Shown here: positions 1 to 7,700 of the stretch, piece by piece
Numbering within the stretch: position 1 is the stretch's first letter
Layout: every line of letters begins with the position of its first letter
Assembly (NCBI GenBank): GCA_019746135.1
Contig: JAIESI010000338.1
Location: 1-34,404, forward strand
From: Xanthobacteraceae bacterium
GTDB lineage: Bacteria > Pseudomonadota > Alphaproteobacteria > Rhizobiales > Xanthobacteraceae
Direction: 5' to 3'
Length of the DNA: 34,404 bases
Notes under the pieces: generated by a model
Database searches by the model: none
Told to the model about the DNA's origin: nothing
What the model saw: only the letters and a program-made list of their open reading frames with translations
Position numbers and translations under genes: made by a program

Positions 1-34
1 ACGCCGGATGATTCGAGGTTGAACATCTCGGAGA

Positions 35-289
35 CTACGCCACCCTCATTTCCAACCAACCCCGCGACGGCACCTCGGTGCGGCCCGAGACCTTCTTTTC
101 CTTCTTGTAGTCGCCCCATTTGACCGCGCAGTCCTTCATCTTCTGCTGCTGGGCGGACTGCTTCTTCGACGGCTGCTTGGCAGCCTTCTTATCGGTCTTC
201 TCGGTTGTGGTGGCCTGAGCGAACGACGGCGCCGCAGGCGCCACGACCAGGGCAAGAGCAACGGCTGCCGCAAGTAAATACTTCAGCAT
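35..289 (-). CDS. small secreted PsiF-like protein
   Basis: This 84-residue protein starts at an ATG preceded by a good GGAG ribosome site about 8 bases upstream. Residues 1 to about 24 form a signal peptide (MLKYLLAAAVALALVV core, ending in SFAQA). A Lys/Gln/Thr-rich linker follows at about 25-49. Then comes QKMKDCAVKWGDYKKEKKV, which resembles the first half of the PsiF-repeat motif of small periplasmic proteins common in rhizobia. The usual second half of that motif, with its second Cys near the C-terminus, is missing. After GRTE (residue 72) the sequence turns into an unrelated tail rich in Trp, Arg and Val. The gene may therefore be truncated or fused at its 3' end, close to the window edge. 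Export is well supported. Function is unknown, and the PsiF link is from memory of the family. Confidence 0.6.
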   Translation of the reverse strand: MLKYLLAAAVALALVVAPAAPSFAQATTTEKTDKKAAKQPSKKQSAQQQKMKDCAVKWGDYKKEKKVSGRTEVPSRGWLEMRVA

Positions 290-399
290 GGTGCGTCTCC
301 TCAACGATGACGCGGCCGCCGTCATGCGGCCGCTCGACATCGGCGGGCGCAAGCCTACGATCGTTCCCGGTTCGTGAAAACAACAACAGGGACGCGCGA

Positions 400-1159
400 A
401 TGGCGGCTGCCGCCAAAAACGACAAGCAGGCAAGGCCTTCGAAGCGCCGCCGAAAGCCGATCGATCTCTACTTCTGGCCGACGCCGAACGGCTGGAAGGT
501 GTCGATCATGCTCGAGGAATGCGGGCTGCCGTACAATGTGATCCCGGTGAACATCGCGAGCGGCGAGCAGTTCAAGCCGTCGTTTTTGCAAATATCTCCG
601 AACAACCGCATGCCTGCGATCGTCGATCCGGACGGGCCCGGCGGACGGCCGGTCTCGGTGTTCGAGTCGGGGGGCGATCCTGCAATACCTCGGCCGCAAG
701 ACCGGCAGGTTCTATCCGCAAAACGAGCGCGCCCGGGTCGCCGTCGACGAGTGGCTGTTCTGGCAGATGGCCAATCTCGGGCCCAAGGCCGGGGAGGCGA
801 ACCATTTCCGCCGCTACGCGCCTGAGAGCCTGCCATACGCGATCGAGCGGTTCGGCAACGAGATGAACCGGCTCTACGGCGTGATGAATGCGCGGCTCAA
901 GGACCGGCGCTTTCTGGCCGGGGGCTATTCCATCGCCGATATGGCCTGTGTCGGATGGATCCGGCACGCGGAGCGACTGGGCGAACGAGAAGGCATCAAA
1001 CCGTTCGCCGAGTTTCCGCATCTCAAGCGTTGGCTCGACACCGTGCGCGCGCGGCCGGCGGTTCAGCGCGGCATGCATATTCGCGTCGAGGAGGCGAGCC
1101 GCGTCGATGTCCGCGACCCGAAGGTGCGGGCGGTGTTGTTCGGGCAGCGGGCGAGGTGA
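400..1159 (+). pseudogene. Nu-class (YfcG/YghU-like) glutathione S-transferase, frameshifted
   Basis: The start at 400 follows an AGGGA site. The first reading frame (400 to about 672) gives a thioredoxin-fold N-domain: a basic leader, then IDLYFWPTPNGWKVSIMLEE, with the N-terminal Thr-Pro-Asn of Nu-class enzymes, and ISPNNRMPAIVDPDG with the cis-Pro loop. After VFES (codons 87-90) a run of six G at 669-674 shifts the frame. Dropping one G restores the expected GAILQYLGRKTGRFYP and joins the frame ending at 1159. That frame encodes the all-alpha C-domain, including FLAGGYSIADMACVGW, the usual N-capping region. The repaired protein is about 252 residues, normal for the family, which reduces disulfides or peroxides with glutathione. 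As read, the protein loses its C-domain. A single extra G in a homopolymer is equally typical of a sequencing error. Confidence 0.85.
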
Positions 1160-1429
1160 GCATCGTCCGTTTGGTTAGCGGCCTGCGAAAAGCGACGGTT
1201 AGCGCCGCGTCACCAGCGCTCCGGAATCGAGTATTTTCGGGCCTTTGCGGCGTTAACGCCGTGTTGCGGGCGTCAAGAACAGTCGAGGCATTCACGCTCG
1301 ATTCATCGCGACTTTTAAACAGCGATTCAAATTTTCTGCCGATGATCGCGGCCACGGACCGGACAAACCGGCCGTGGGGGCAGATGTGGCGCTTGATAGG
1401 GATGGGCGCTCGCGGACAGGGAGTTCGTC

Positions 1430-1744
1430 ATGGCTCGTTTTGAATTGCTGGAATTTGCGTTGTCCGGAATCGGCGAAGCGCCTGTCACGGCAGACGCATT
1501 GTTCGAGCTCGGCATGGTGTACGCGAGCGGCCGCGAGGGTGCGGTCGATCTCATCACCGCGCACAAGTGGTTCAACATCGCGGCGATGAAGGGACACGCC
1601 GAAGGCGCGCGCATGCGCCGCGAGGTCGCAGCCGAGATGAAGGACGCCGAGATCGGCCAGGCGCAGCGCGCGGCGCGCGACTGGCTTAAGGCGCACCCGC
1701 TGCCGGTGGTGGTTGCCGCGCCGGTGCTCCGCGCCGCGGCCTGA
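1430..1744 (+). CDS. small Sel1-like repeat protein
   Basis: This is a 104-residue soluble protein with an AGGGAG ribosome site about 7 bases before the ATG. Residues about 22-60 contain one recognisable Sel1-like (SLR) alpha-hairpin: ALFELGMVYASGREG, then AHKWFNIAAMKGHAEG, matching the A..LG..Y..G and A..W...AA..G pattern. A charged helix (REVAAEMKDAEIGQ) follows and the tail is hydrophobic and Ala/Pro-rich. There is no signal peptide. Sel1 repeats mediate protein-protein contacts, and one repeat alone suggests an adaptor rather than an enzyme. It lies upstream of tRNA-Ser with no co-directional partner nearby, so its role cannot be inferred from context. The 270 bases before it show no gene. 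Confidence 0.8.
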   Translation: MARFELLEFALSGIGEAPVTADALFELGMVYASGREGAVDLITAHKWFNIAAMKGHAEGARMRREVAAEMKDAEIGQAQRAARDWLKAHPLPVVVAAPVLRAAA

Positions 1745-1882
1745 CGCCGCGCCGGCTATCGCCGCATCCAACCCCGCTCCATCTGTTCCGCATCCCGCGC
1801 GACCCATAGGACTCGCGGGAATTGCGGCTTTCGCAGCCGCGATTTGACCGTAAAATTCAGATTCTGTAGGGATTTGCGCGAC

Positions 1883-1974
1883 GGAGAGGTGGCCGAGTGG
1901 CTGAAGGCAACGGTTTGCTAAATCGTCATACGGGTAACACCGTATCGTGGGTTCGAATCCCACCCTCTCCGCCA
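1883..1974 (+). tRNA. tRNA-Ser (anticodon GCT)
   Basis: The acceptor stem GGAGAGG (1883-1889) pairs perfectly with CCTCTCC (1964-1970). The discriminator is G1971 and CCA is encoded at 1972-1974. The anticodon stem ACGGT/ATCGT encloses loop TTGCTAA with anticodon GCT at 1917-1919, reading AGC/AGU serine codons. The long variable arm (about 1927-1946) and the T-loop GTTCGAATC are those of a class II serine tRNA. The last four bases (GCCA) are shared with the palindrome that follows. Confidence 0.97.
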
Positions 1975-2058
1975 TCCTGCTTCGCTCTTCGAGCTCCGCA
2001 GGACTGGCTGAATGTTCCACGCGAAGCAGGATGGCCTCCGAAGCTCTAGCGAAGGAGG
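1971..2058. repeat. inverted-repeat element overlapping the tRNA-Ser 3' end
   Basis: A perfect 15-base inverted repeat, GCCATCCTGCTTCGC at 1971-1985 and its complement at 2021-2035, encloses a 35-base loop. The left arm includes the encoded CCA of the tRNA. A second hairpin follows, CCTCC (2035-2039) with GGAGG (2054-2058) around an inner 3-bp stem. There is no U-tract, so this looks more like a dispersed palindromic element than a classic terminator. It could still stop transcription or define the 3' processing site of the tRNA. Confidence 0.75.
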
Positions 2059-2076
2059 GCTGTCGGGGGACCGGAA

Positions 2077-2763
2077 TTGGCAATGCCGAATACGTCTGAG
2101 CTGGAAGCCCTGCTGACGCAGGCAACGCGAGCGCATCAGGCCGGACGGCTGGTTGAGGCGCAGAGCTCTTACGAAGCGCTGCTGAAGGCCGAGCCTGCCT
2201 ACCATCCGGCGCTGCATTTTCTCGGCCTCAGCTATTTCCAGCAGGGACAGGCCGACCGCGGCATCGATCTCATCCGCAGGGCGCTCGCGCTGAAGCCTGA
2301 TTATATCGAGGCGCACTACAATCTCGCGGCCGCGCTTCAAGCCGTCGGCCGGCTCGACGAAGCGGTGGCGCACTACGAGCAGACGCTCACATTCGATCCG
2401 GGAAACATCGGCGCGCACAACAATCTCGGCGCAATCCTTCTGCAGTGCGCGCGCTTCGAAGAGGCGATCGCGCACTTCGAAAGGATCCTGGCGAGCAATC
2501 CGGAGTCGCCGCACGTTCTGAGCAATCTCGGCTTCGCGCTCCGTGAAGCCAAGCGTTACGACGATGCGATCCGCTACCTGACCAAGGCCTCGCTGCTCGA
2601 TCCGGCGAACGCGGATCTGCTGTGTAATCTGGGACTGACCCTGCAGGAGATCGGTCGTCACGAGGAAGCCTTGGCTGCGTTCGACAGGGCACTCGCGATC
2701 AAACCCAATCATGTTGAAGCGGGGCGGGCGCGCGCGGCGACACTCACGGCGCTGGGCCGTTAG
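2077..2763 (+). CDS. tetratricopeptide repeat protein
   Basis: The protein has 228 residues and is almost entirely TPR units of 34 residues. At least six follow each other, recognisable by repeated A..NLG/A......A...Y......P: for example ALHFLGLSYFQQGQ, AHYNLAAALQAVGRLDEAV, AHNNLGAILLQCARFEEAI, VLSNLGFALREAKRYDDAI and LLCNLGLTLQEIGRHEEAL. There is no signal peptide or membrane segment, and no catalytic domain such as the glycosyltransferase often fused to such repeats. The start is uncertain: TTG at 2077 lies 6 bases after GGGGGA, while ATG at 2083 lies 12 bases after it. TPR arrays are scaffolds for protein complexes. The partner is unknown. Confidence 0.88.
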   Translation: MAMPNTSELEALLTQATRAHQAGRLVEAQSSYEALLKAEPAYHPALHFLGLSYFQQGQADRGIDLIRRALALKPDYIEAHYNLAAALQAVGRLDEAVAHYEQTLTFDPGNIGAHNNLGAILLQCARFEEAIAHFERILASNPESPHVLSNLGFALREAKRYDDAIRYLTKASLLDPANADLLCNLGLTLQEIGRHEEALAAFDRALAIKPNHVEAGRARAATLTALGR

Positions 2764-3330
2764 GCCCATGTGAGGGATGCACGGGAATTTTTGGGCGCGG
2801 TGCTGTCGAATAATTTTGCAGGATGTCTGCTGAATTTCCGGTCAATCGCCGGCGGCAGTGCCGAATTGAGACGCTGCGACCGCGGATTTGGCGGGCTGTA
2901 GCGGGCGCGCAACGCCGCCGAGGTTACCGAAACCGGCCAATGCGCCAAACTGGCACAAAGCCCATATGGGGCCTGGATTCGGTGCCTGTTCCCGGACTGC
3001 CTCGAAGGTCGAATCGCGATGGATTTCAGGAGGTTGTCGAGAACAAACGGATTGCCCGCGGGGTTATGCACAGCCCCGTGCCATTCGTGCAACACCCCCT
3101 GGGAATCCAGCATTTGCGCCTGTGGGAAGGGGTTGTTCTTCATTGCCTGCCAGTTCCCTTGGGCTAAGGTTGCTCAGCGACGGAGGGGGGCATCCCCAAG
3201 TCGTCCCGTCTGGAATCCCGAGTGCGTATGGGGTCTGGGTGGTTCGCGGGGAGATAAGGGGACCTTCCAGGGGCGCAGCTCCGGTCGAAGACCGAACCCT
3301 CCCACCGGAAGTAAACACGGAGGAACAACA
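2764..3330 (+). other. 567-bp non-coding stretch with the porin 5' region
   Basis: No convincing gene is visible on either strand. Reading frames crossing it lack ribosome sites and protein-like composition. It must hold the 3' end of the TPR transcript and the promoter and leader of the porin gene. I could not identify a certain -35/-10 pair. A TGGCAC at about 2950 has no matching TTGC box at sigma-54 spacing. Confidence 0.5.
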
Positions 3331-4866
3331 ATGAAGATGGTGAAAAGTGCTTTCCTCGCATCCGCGGCGGGTCTCGTCGCGATGTCGGGGGCACAGGCTG
3401 CCGATCTTCCCGTAAAGGCCAAGCCGGTCGAGTACGTGAAGGTTTGCTCCCTGTATGGTGCGGGCTTCTTCTACATGCCCGGCACCGATATCTGCCTGAA
3501 GATCGGCGGCTATGTCCGCTATCAGATGGGCTACGGCGGCGGCAGCATCACCGCCGGTCCGTTCTCCGGCGCCGAAGGGACCGGCACGCGGGTCGGCACG
3601 CACGACTTCTCCCAGCGCGTCCGGACCATCGCGACGTTCGACACCCGCCAGCAGACCGCGTACGGCACGCTGCGCACCTACCTGATCCTGGGCTACACCC
3701 ACGACACCAACGCCAACCAGGGTTCGCCGCTGCCGGCCGGCGCACTCACGCCGCCGTATTTCACGCGCGGGTTCATCCAGATCGCCGGCTTCACCTTCGG
3801 CAAGGCGACGTCGTTCTACGACTTCGCCTCGACCGCGGCGTCCGCCTATAACGCCGGCTATCTGATGGGCTCGTCGGACACCGGCGACTTTGGCTGGATC
3901 GGCGCGTGGTACACCGCACAGCTGGGCAATGGCGTGTCTACAACCTTCGGCATCGAGCAGAGCCGGCGTGGCCAGACGGTCTATTTGCCCGGCGCGACTA
4001 CGGCGACGGTCTTCTCCGGAGCGTTCTCCTCGACCGCCAACCAGGGCAACGCCGTCAACCAGACCACGGGATTGCCCGATGTCGTCGGCAACATCCGCGT
4101 CGATCAGGCCTGGGGCGCGGCGCAGGTGGCTGCGGCCGCTCACAACGTCAATGCCTCCTACTATGGCATTGGGACGGGTGGCGGTAGCGTCGGCTCTCCC
4201 GCTTTCAACGAGGCCAACGGTCATCCCGGCGACGCGTGGGGCTGGGCGGTCAGCGGCGGTCTGCGGCTCAACGCGCCGATGATCGGTCCGGGCGACTACT
4301 TCCAGGCCCAGGTGAACTACACGGAAGGCGCCATCAGGTACGCCTCAGGTGTGGGCGGTACTTCTGCATACCTGAACAAGTGGAAAGGCAATCAGTTCGC
4401 ATTCGGTCAGCTTACCGATGCGACGTTCAGCGGCACCGCCGCCGCCGGCAACTCCATCGATCTGACGACGGCCTGGAGTGTGTTCGCGGCCTACGAGCAC
4501 TTCTGGACCCCATCCCTGCGGACGTCGATCTACGGCTCGTATCTCGACGTGTCGTACAACGCGAGTGCTACCGCTGCCTTCTGCGCCAGGGTGGCCAGTG
4601 CGATCCCCGGCGGCGGCGGAGCGGGCTGCACGCCGAGCTTCTCGACGTGGCAGATCGGCTCGCGCTCGCAGTGGAACATCACGAAAGACCTCTATGTGGG
4701 TGTCGACGTGCTCTACTCGAAGTTCCAGTCGGCTTCGATCGGCTCGTCGGGGGCGCAAATTGGGACCGGTTCCCTGCCTTCCGGCAAGGGGCCGGGTTTC
4801 TACACCAATGCGGACCAGGATTCGGTCAACGTGACCTGGCGCGTGCATCGCGACTTCATTCCCTGA
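3331..4866 (+). CDS. outer-membrane porin, Bradyrhizobium/omp2b type (Porin_2 family)
   Basis: The chosen ATG follows a strong GGAGGA site, although the frame stays open further upstream. The 511-residue product has a signal peptide (about 1-23, ending MSGAQA with cleavage before ADLPVKAKP). Then comes the hallmark start of alphaproteobacterial porins, VEYVKVCSLYGAGFFYMPG and the paired Cys in GTDICLKIGGYVRYQ. The rest alternates aromatic and polar residues as expected of a 16-stranded beta-barrel with Gly/Ser/Ala-rich loops, and it ends with WRVHRDFIP. Porins of this type form trimeric diffusion channels for small hydrophilic solutes. A strong stem-loop terminator follows, so it is probably monocistronic. 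Codon use is strongly biased to C/G third positions, consistent with high expression. Confidence 0.95.
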   Translation: MKMVKSAFLASAAGLVAMSGAQAADLPVKAKPVEYVKVCSLYGAGFFYMPGTDICLKIGGYVRYQMGYGGGSITAGPFSGAEGTGTRVGTHDFSQRVRTIATFDTRQQTAYGTLRTYLILGYTHDTNANQGSPLPAGALTPPYFTRGFIQIAGFTFGKATSFYDFASTAASAYNAGYLMGSSDTGDFGWIGAWYTAQLGNGVSTTFGIEQSRRGQTVYLPGATTATVFSGAFSSTANQGNAVNQTTGLPDVVGNIRVDQAWGAAQVAAAAHNVNASYYGIGTGGGSVGSPAFNEANGHPGDAWGWAVSGGLRLNAPMIGPGDYFQAQVNYTEGAIRYASGVGGTSAYLNKWKGNQFAFGQLTDATFSGTAAAGNSIDLTTAWSVFAAYEHFWTPSLRTSIYGSYLDVSYNASATAAFCARVASAIPGGGGAGCTPSFSTWQIGSRSQWNITKDLYVGVDVLYSKFQSASIGSSGAQIGTGSLPSGKGPGFYTNADQDSVNVTWRVHRDFIP

Positions 4867-4904
4867 CATGGGGCTGATGACGTCGCGGGCCTCCGTCCGC
4901 CCCA

Positions 4905-4932
4905 GGCCCCGGCGGCTTCGGCCGCCGGGGCT
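4905..4932 (+). terminator. porin terminator hairpin
   Basis: CCCCGGCGGC (4907-4916) pairs perfectly with GCCGCCGGGG (4921-4930) around a TTCG tetraloop, and flanking GG/CT extends the stem. It starts about 40 bases after the porin stop. The U-tract is weak (CTTT a few bases later), but stem stability and the UUCG loop support termination. Confidence 0.8.
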
Positions 4933-4967
4933 CACCGCTTTGACACCACCTGAATGAGGAGGAGCCC

Positions 4968-5300
4968 ATGGAGGCCGCCATTGTATCCGTCGCCCGAGGG
5001 CCGCACCCGGCGCTCGATGATGTCCTTCGGCTGGAGCGCGCCGCCTTTGCCGCCAAAACCCGCGCGGCGCGTGCGGTGCTCGGCCTCAGCCAGCGGCGCT
5101 TCGCCGAACTGATCGGCCTGACGCAGAAATCCGTTCACCGTATCGAGCACGGCGCGGTGTACCCCTCGATGCGCACCATCGTCCGGATCGAGAGGTTCTG
5201 GCATGAGCACGGCGTGTATTTCGAGGATACTGCCGGTTCGGGCTTCCGCCTGGTGGTTGAGGCTCCGGTGCTGCGTCGCATTCCGCTTGAGCGCGACTGA
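4968..5300 (+). CDS. small XRE-family helix-turn-helix regulator
   Basis: A GAGGAGGAG ribosome site precedes the ATG of this 110-residue protein. Residues about 28-85 form a Cro/CI-type helix-turn-helix: TRAARAVLGLSQRRFAELIG, then LTQKSVHRIEHGAVYPSMRT, with the Gln-Lys-Ser-Val recognition helix and the conserved E-x-G turn. The tail EHGVYFEDTAGSGFRLVVEA resembles the short beta extension seen in many small Hyphomicrobiales XRE proteins. There is no ligand domain. It is probably a DNA-binding repressor with unknown targets. It sits behind the porin terminator and could be autoregulated or act on neighbouring genes, but no operator was identified. Confidence 0.85.
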   Translation: MEAAIVSVARGPHPALDDVLRLERAAFAAKTRAARAVLGLSQRRFAELIGLTQKSVHRIEHGAVYPSMRTIVRIERFWHEHGVYFEDTAGSGFRLVVEAPVLRRIPLERD

Positions 5301-5487
5301 AATCCGTCGCGCCGCGTCGTCCACGCGCCACCGTATCGAGTACGTCCGCGCCGTGTGGCATGGCGCGGTCCTGCAACCTCGCGTAGCCGATTCACGGGGC
5401 GCGCTCTCGACCAACGTCGAGATTGATCCATCTTTCGCCACAAACAGCAATCTTTATGGCTGCTTCGCCGGGCGAGGATGGAATTTG

Positions 5488-5907
5488 TTGCGCGCGTCGC
5501 CGTTGAAACGCTGGTCTGCGGCTGCGCTCGTGGCGTTGTCGGTTCTGTGCGCGCTCGCTCCCATGGCCGCCGCCATGTTTGTGACGCGGGTCCACGCGTC
5601 GCATTGTGTGACCGAGGGCCGTCACGGCGGACCTTCGAGTCCGGAACGGGGACACATCCAGTCTCTGGATGAGGTTGCCGCTTCCGGCCACCAGCATGCC
5701 GCTCACGGCCACCAGCACTTGGAGTCTGCCGACGGCGGCGACGTGGCCGAATGCTGCCGCCTGATGTGCATGCTGGCCATCCTCCTGCCCGAGCTCGCGA
5801 TCACAGGCCCGTCGGTGTCCTTGCCGGCCCTCTGGCACCGCGACCACGTGGTCGACCGGAAAATCGGCCGGCTCGATCGCCCGCCGAACACCACGCACTC
5901 CTGCTGA
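5488..5907 (+). CDS. small His/Cys-rich membrane-anchored protein, unknown function
   Basis: The frame is open from 5203, but its first part overlaps the XRE gene and looks like noise. The best start is TTG at 5488 (or 5485), behind GAGGA at 5474-5478, giving about 139 residues. Residues about 8-30 are a hydrophobic helix (WSAAALVALSVLCALAPM). A histidine cluster follows, GHQHAAHGHQHLE. After it comes ECCRLMCMLAILLPELAI, a Cys-rich second hydrophobic segment, and the protein ends in a Cys. The layout (N-terminal helix, His-rich middle, CC motif) resembles small DUF2946-like proteins linked to metals, but I do not recognise the family with certainty. It lies just upstream of the glycosyltransferase cluster. 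Start and function are both uncertain. Confidence 0.55.
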   Translation: MRASPLKRWSAAALVALSVLCALAPMAAAMFVTRVHASHCVTEGRHGGPSSPERGHIQSLDEVAASGHQHAAHGHQHLESADGGDVAECCRLMCMLAILLPELAITGPSVSLPALWHRDHVVDRKIGRLDRPPNTTHSC

Positions 5908-5919
5908 CCACTGCGCGCT

Positions 5920-5953
5920 GGCTCGCATTGGCGAGCCGGGCGCCTTTGCGCCC
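5920..5953 (+). terminator. tandem hairpins after the His/Cys-rich gene
   Basis: GGCTCGC (5920-5926) pairs with GCGAGCC (5931-5937) around ATTG. It is followed at once by GGGCGC (5938-5943) pairing with GCGCCC (5948-5953) around CTTT. They lie between the stop at 5907 and the start at 5978. There is no U-run, so this could be an intrinsic terminator or only a structured spacer. Confidence 0.4.
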
Positions 5954-5977
5954 ATCGGCTAAGCGGGGAGATGCGAA

Positions 5978-6931
5978 ATGCCGACCGAATTCAACAATCC
6001 TGACGTCCCTATACGCCTGTCGGTGATCATTCCGACATACAACGAAGAACAACGTATCGAAGCCACGGTGGCAGCGATCAATTCCTATTTGGAACGCCTC
6101 CCTTACCAATCCGAGATTGTCATCGTTGATGACGGGTCGCTCGATGGCACGAAGCAGATCGTTCGAGCCTTCATGGGCGCTTTGCCGCGCATCAGACTCA
6201 TCGAATGAGCGCGCAACCGCGGCAAGGGATGGGCCGTAAGACAAGGAATGATGAAAGCGAGAGGAGCGTTCCGGGTGTTTGTCGATGCGGACAATTCGGT
6301 CGGCATCGACGAATGGCCGAAATGCGAACTGCTGATGCAAGCCGGCGCTCATGTGGTGGTGGGGTCCCGCACCGCCAACGAAGCTGCGATTTTGTTGCCG
6401 CAACCGCCGCTGCGAAGGTTTTTGGGCGCGGTGTTTCGCAAACTGGTCAGAGTCTGGTTCGCGCTGCCGGTCGGGGACAGCCAGGCCGGGTTCAAGGCGT
6501 TCTCTGCCCAGGCGGCAGACGAGATTTTTCCGCGGGTCGAGACCGAGCGTTGGGTTTTCGACGTGGAGGTCCTCGCGCTGGCACGGCGGCTCGGCTACCC
6601 GATCTTGGAAGTCCCGGTTCGATGGATCAACGATTCGCGAACCCGCATGAGCGCGCTGCAAATGGTTCGAGCCGCGCTTGATCTTGTCGAACTGGCCTGC
6701 CGCATCAGGCTCAACGGTCGGCGGCAGCGTTCGCCGGATGCGGGCCTGGTGCGGCTTGGGCCGGCGGCCGGCGATCGCTCCGGGCCTGGTCGGCAAAACC
6801 CGAGGACGCTTTTCTGCTGCGCGCAGCCGATCGACGCGTTGGCTGAAGTTGGCCACCCGGCATCGGGATCGAGGGAGCGTCGGCTACGGCGCGCAAGTCC
6901 CGGCCAGAAGCCCATGTCCCGGGAGGGCTAG
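5978..6931 (+). pseudogene. family 2 glycosyltransferase (polyprenyl-phosphate sugar transferase-like), interrupted by TGA
   Basis: The reading frame runs from ATG 5978 to TAG 6931 with one in-frame TGA at 6206-6208 (codon 77). The first part carries the GT-A nucleotide-binding start, LSVIIPTYNEEQRIEATVAA and EIVIVDDGSLDGTKQIV. Directly after the TGA and in the same frame come ARNRGKGWAVRQGMMKARG and the metal-binding VDADNSV (DxD-type). They are followed by VVVGSR, GDSQAGFKAFS and WVFDVEVLALARRLGYPI with EVPVRW, all typical of dolichyl/undecaprenyl-phosphate mannosyl- or glucosyltransferases. A CGA-to-TGA change would explain the stop. The last 70 or so residues are not family-like. A 76-residue fragment alone could not work. 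The downstream part has an internal ATG at 6248 but would lack the nucleotide site. Two methyltransferases follow closely. Confidence 0.85.
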
Positions 6932-6932
6932 C

Positions 6933-7694
6933 ATGGGCGTCAAGGCCAAGGACTGGGCTGATTTCTGGAATCAGCCTCATTCGATCTATGTCAATCGACG
7001 GCATCTCGACGTGCACTACCGTGACATTGCCGAGCATGTCCGTCAGTTGCTTCCTGCAGGCAAGCCGCGCGTGCTGGACTACGGCTGCGGCGAAGCCATC
7101 CATGCAGGACTGGTCGCCGATTCCGCGGCCGAGCTCGTGTTGTGCGACGCGGCTCCGGGAGTTCGAGACCGTCTCGTTCAACGCTTTGCGGGCAACACGA
7201 AAATCCGTGTGCTGGCGCCTGATGAAGTCGACCGATTGCCAGCGCAATCATTCGACTTCATGTTCGTCAACTCCGTGGTGCAGTACGTGCCGCCCGCACA
7301 GGTGGGCCGATTGCTTGGCGCCTGGCGCAGGCTCCTGGCGCCGGATGGAGCGATCATCATCGCAGACATCATACCGCCGCATGTCGGTCCATTGCGTGAT
7401 GCCGTCGCGCTCGCCCGATATGCGGCCAAGAACCAGTTTCTGCTGGCGGCCATGGTCGGATGCGTTCGAACCTTTTTCTCTGCCTATCGTCGGGCTCGCA
7501 GTGACTTCGGTGTGGCGACGTACACCGAAAGCGAATTCCTGCAGCGACTGGCGACGAACGGGCTCGTCGGCGTTCGGCTGCCTTTCAATCTCGAGCACAA
7601 TCCGGCGCGGATGACTTTTCGCGTCCGGCTGGGGCGACTTCCGGGTGAGGGGACGGAAGCGCTTGGAACGAAGTTGCCGTCCGACGGGGAGTAG
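6933..7694 (+). CDS. class I SAM-dependent methyltransferase
   Basis: The ATG lies 1 base after the stop of the glycosyltransferase frame, with a GGGAGGG ribosome site inside its end, so the two are co-transcribed. The protein has 253 residues. SAM motif I is RVLDYGCGEAIHAG (about 47-60), with the acidic end of strand 2 in LVLCDAAPGV. Motif IV is FDFMFVNSVVQYV, followed by LGAWRRLLAPDGAIIIADI. The C-terminal part (about 150-230) is a helix-rich lid with TYTESEFLQRLATNGLVGVR, as in small-molecule or lipid methyltransferases. There is no signal or membrane anchor. The substrate is unknown. The adjacent glycosyltransferase and second methyltransferase suggest modification of a glycolipid, polyprenyl-sugar or exported glycan. 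Confidence 0.88.
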   Translation: MGVKAKDWADFWNQPHSIYVNRRHLDVHYRDIAEHVRQLLPAGKPRVLDYGCGEAIHAGLVADSAAELVLCDAAPGVRDRLVQRFAGNTKIRVLAPDEVDRLPAQSFDFMFVNSVVQYVPPAQVGRLLGAWRRLLAPDGAIIIADIIPPHVGPLRDAVALARYAAKNQFLLAAMVGCVRTFFSAYRRARSDFGVATYTESEFLQRLATNGLVGVRLPFNLEHNPARMTFRVRLGRLPGEGTEALGTKLPSDGE

Positions 7695-7700
7695 GGCGCT

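Noticed and set aside
12..110. Short protein-like plus-strand stretch at the left edge
   Set aside because: It has no start, has a stop at 9-11 and is antisense to the PsiF-like gene. Too short to call, mentioned only as a possible junction sign.
2945..2970. Possible sigma-54 promoter before the porin
   Set aside because: TGGCAC is present, but the second element TTGC at the required spacing is not.
3019..3330. Upstream extension of the porin reading frame
   Set aside because: The extension lacks protein-like composition, while ATG 3331 has a strong ribosome site and begins a perfect signal peptide.
5203..5487. N-terminal extension of the His/Cys-rich protein into the XRE gene
   Set aside because: The first 95 codons overlap the XRE gene by about 100 bases and have no family-like or signal features. 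TTG 5488 has the better ribosome site.
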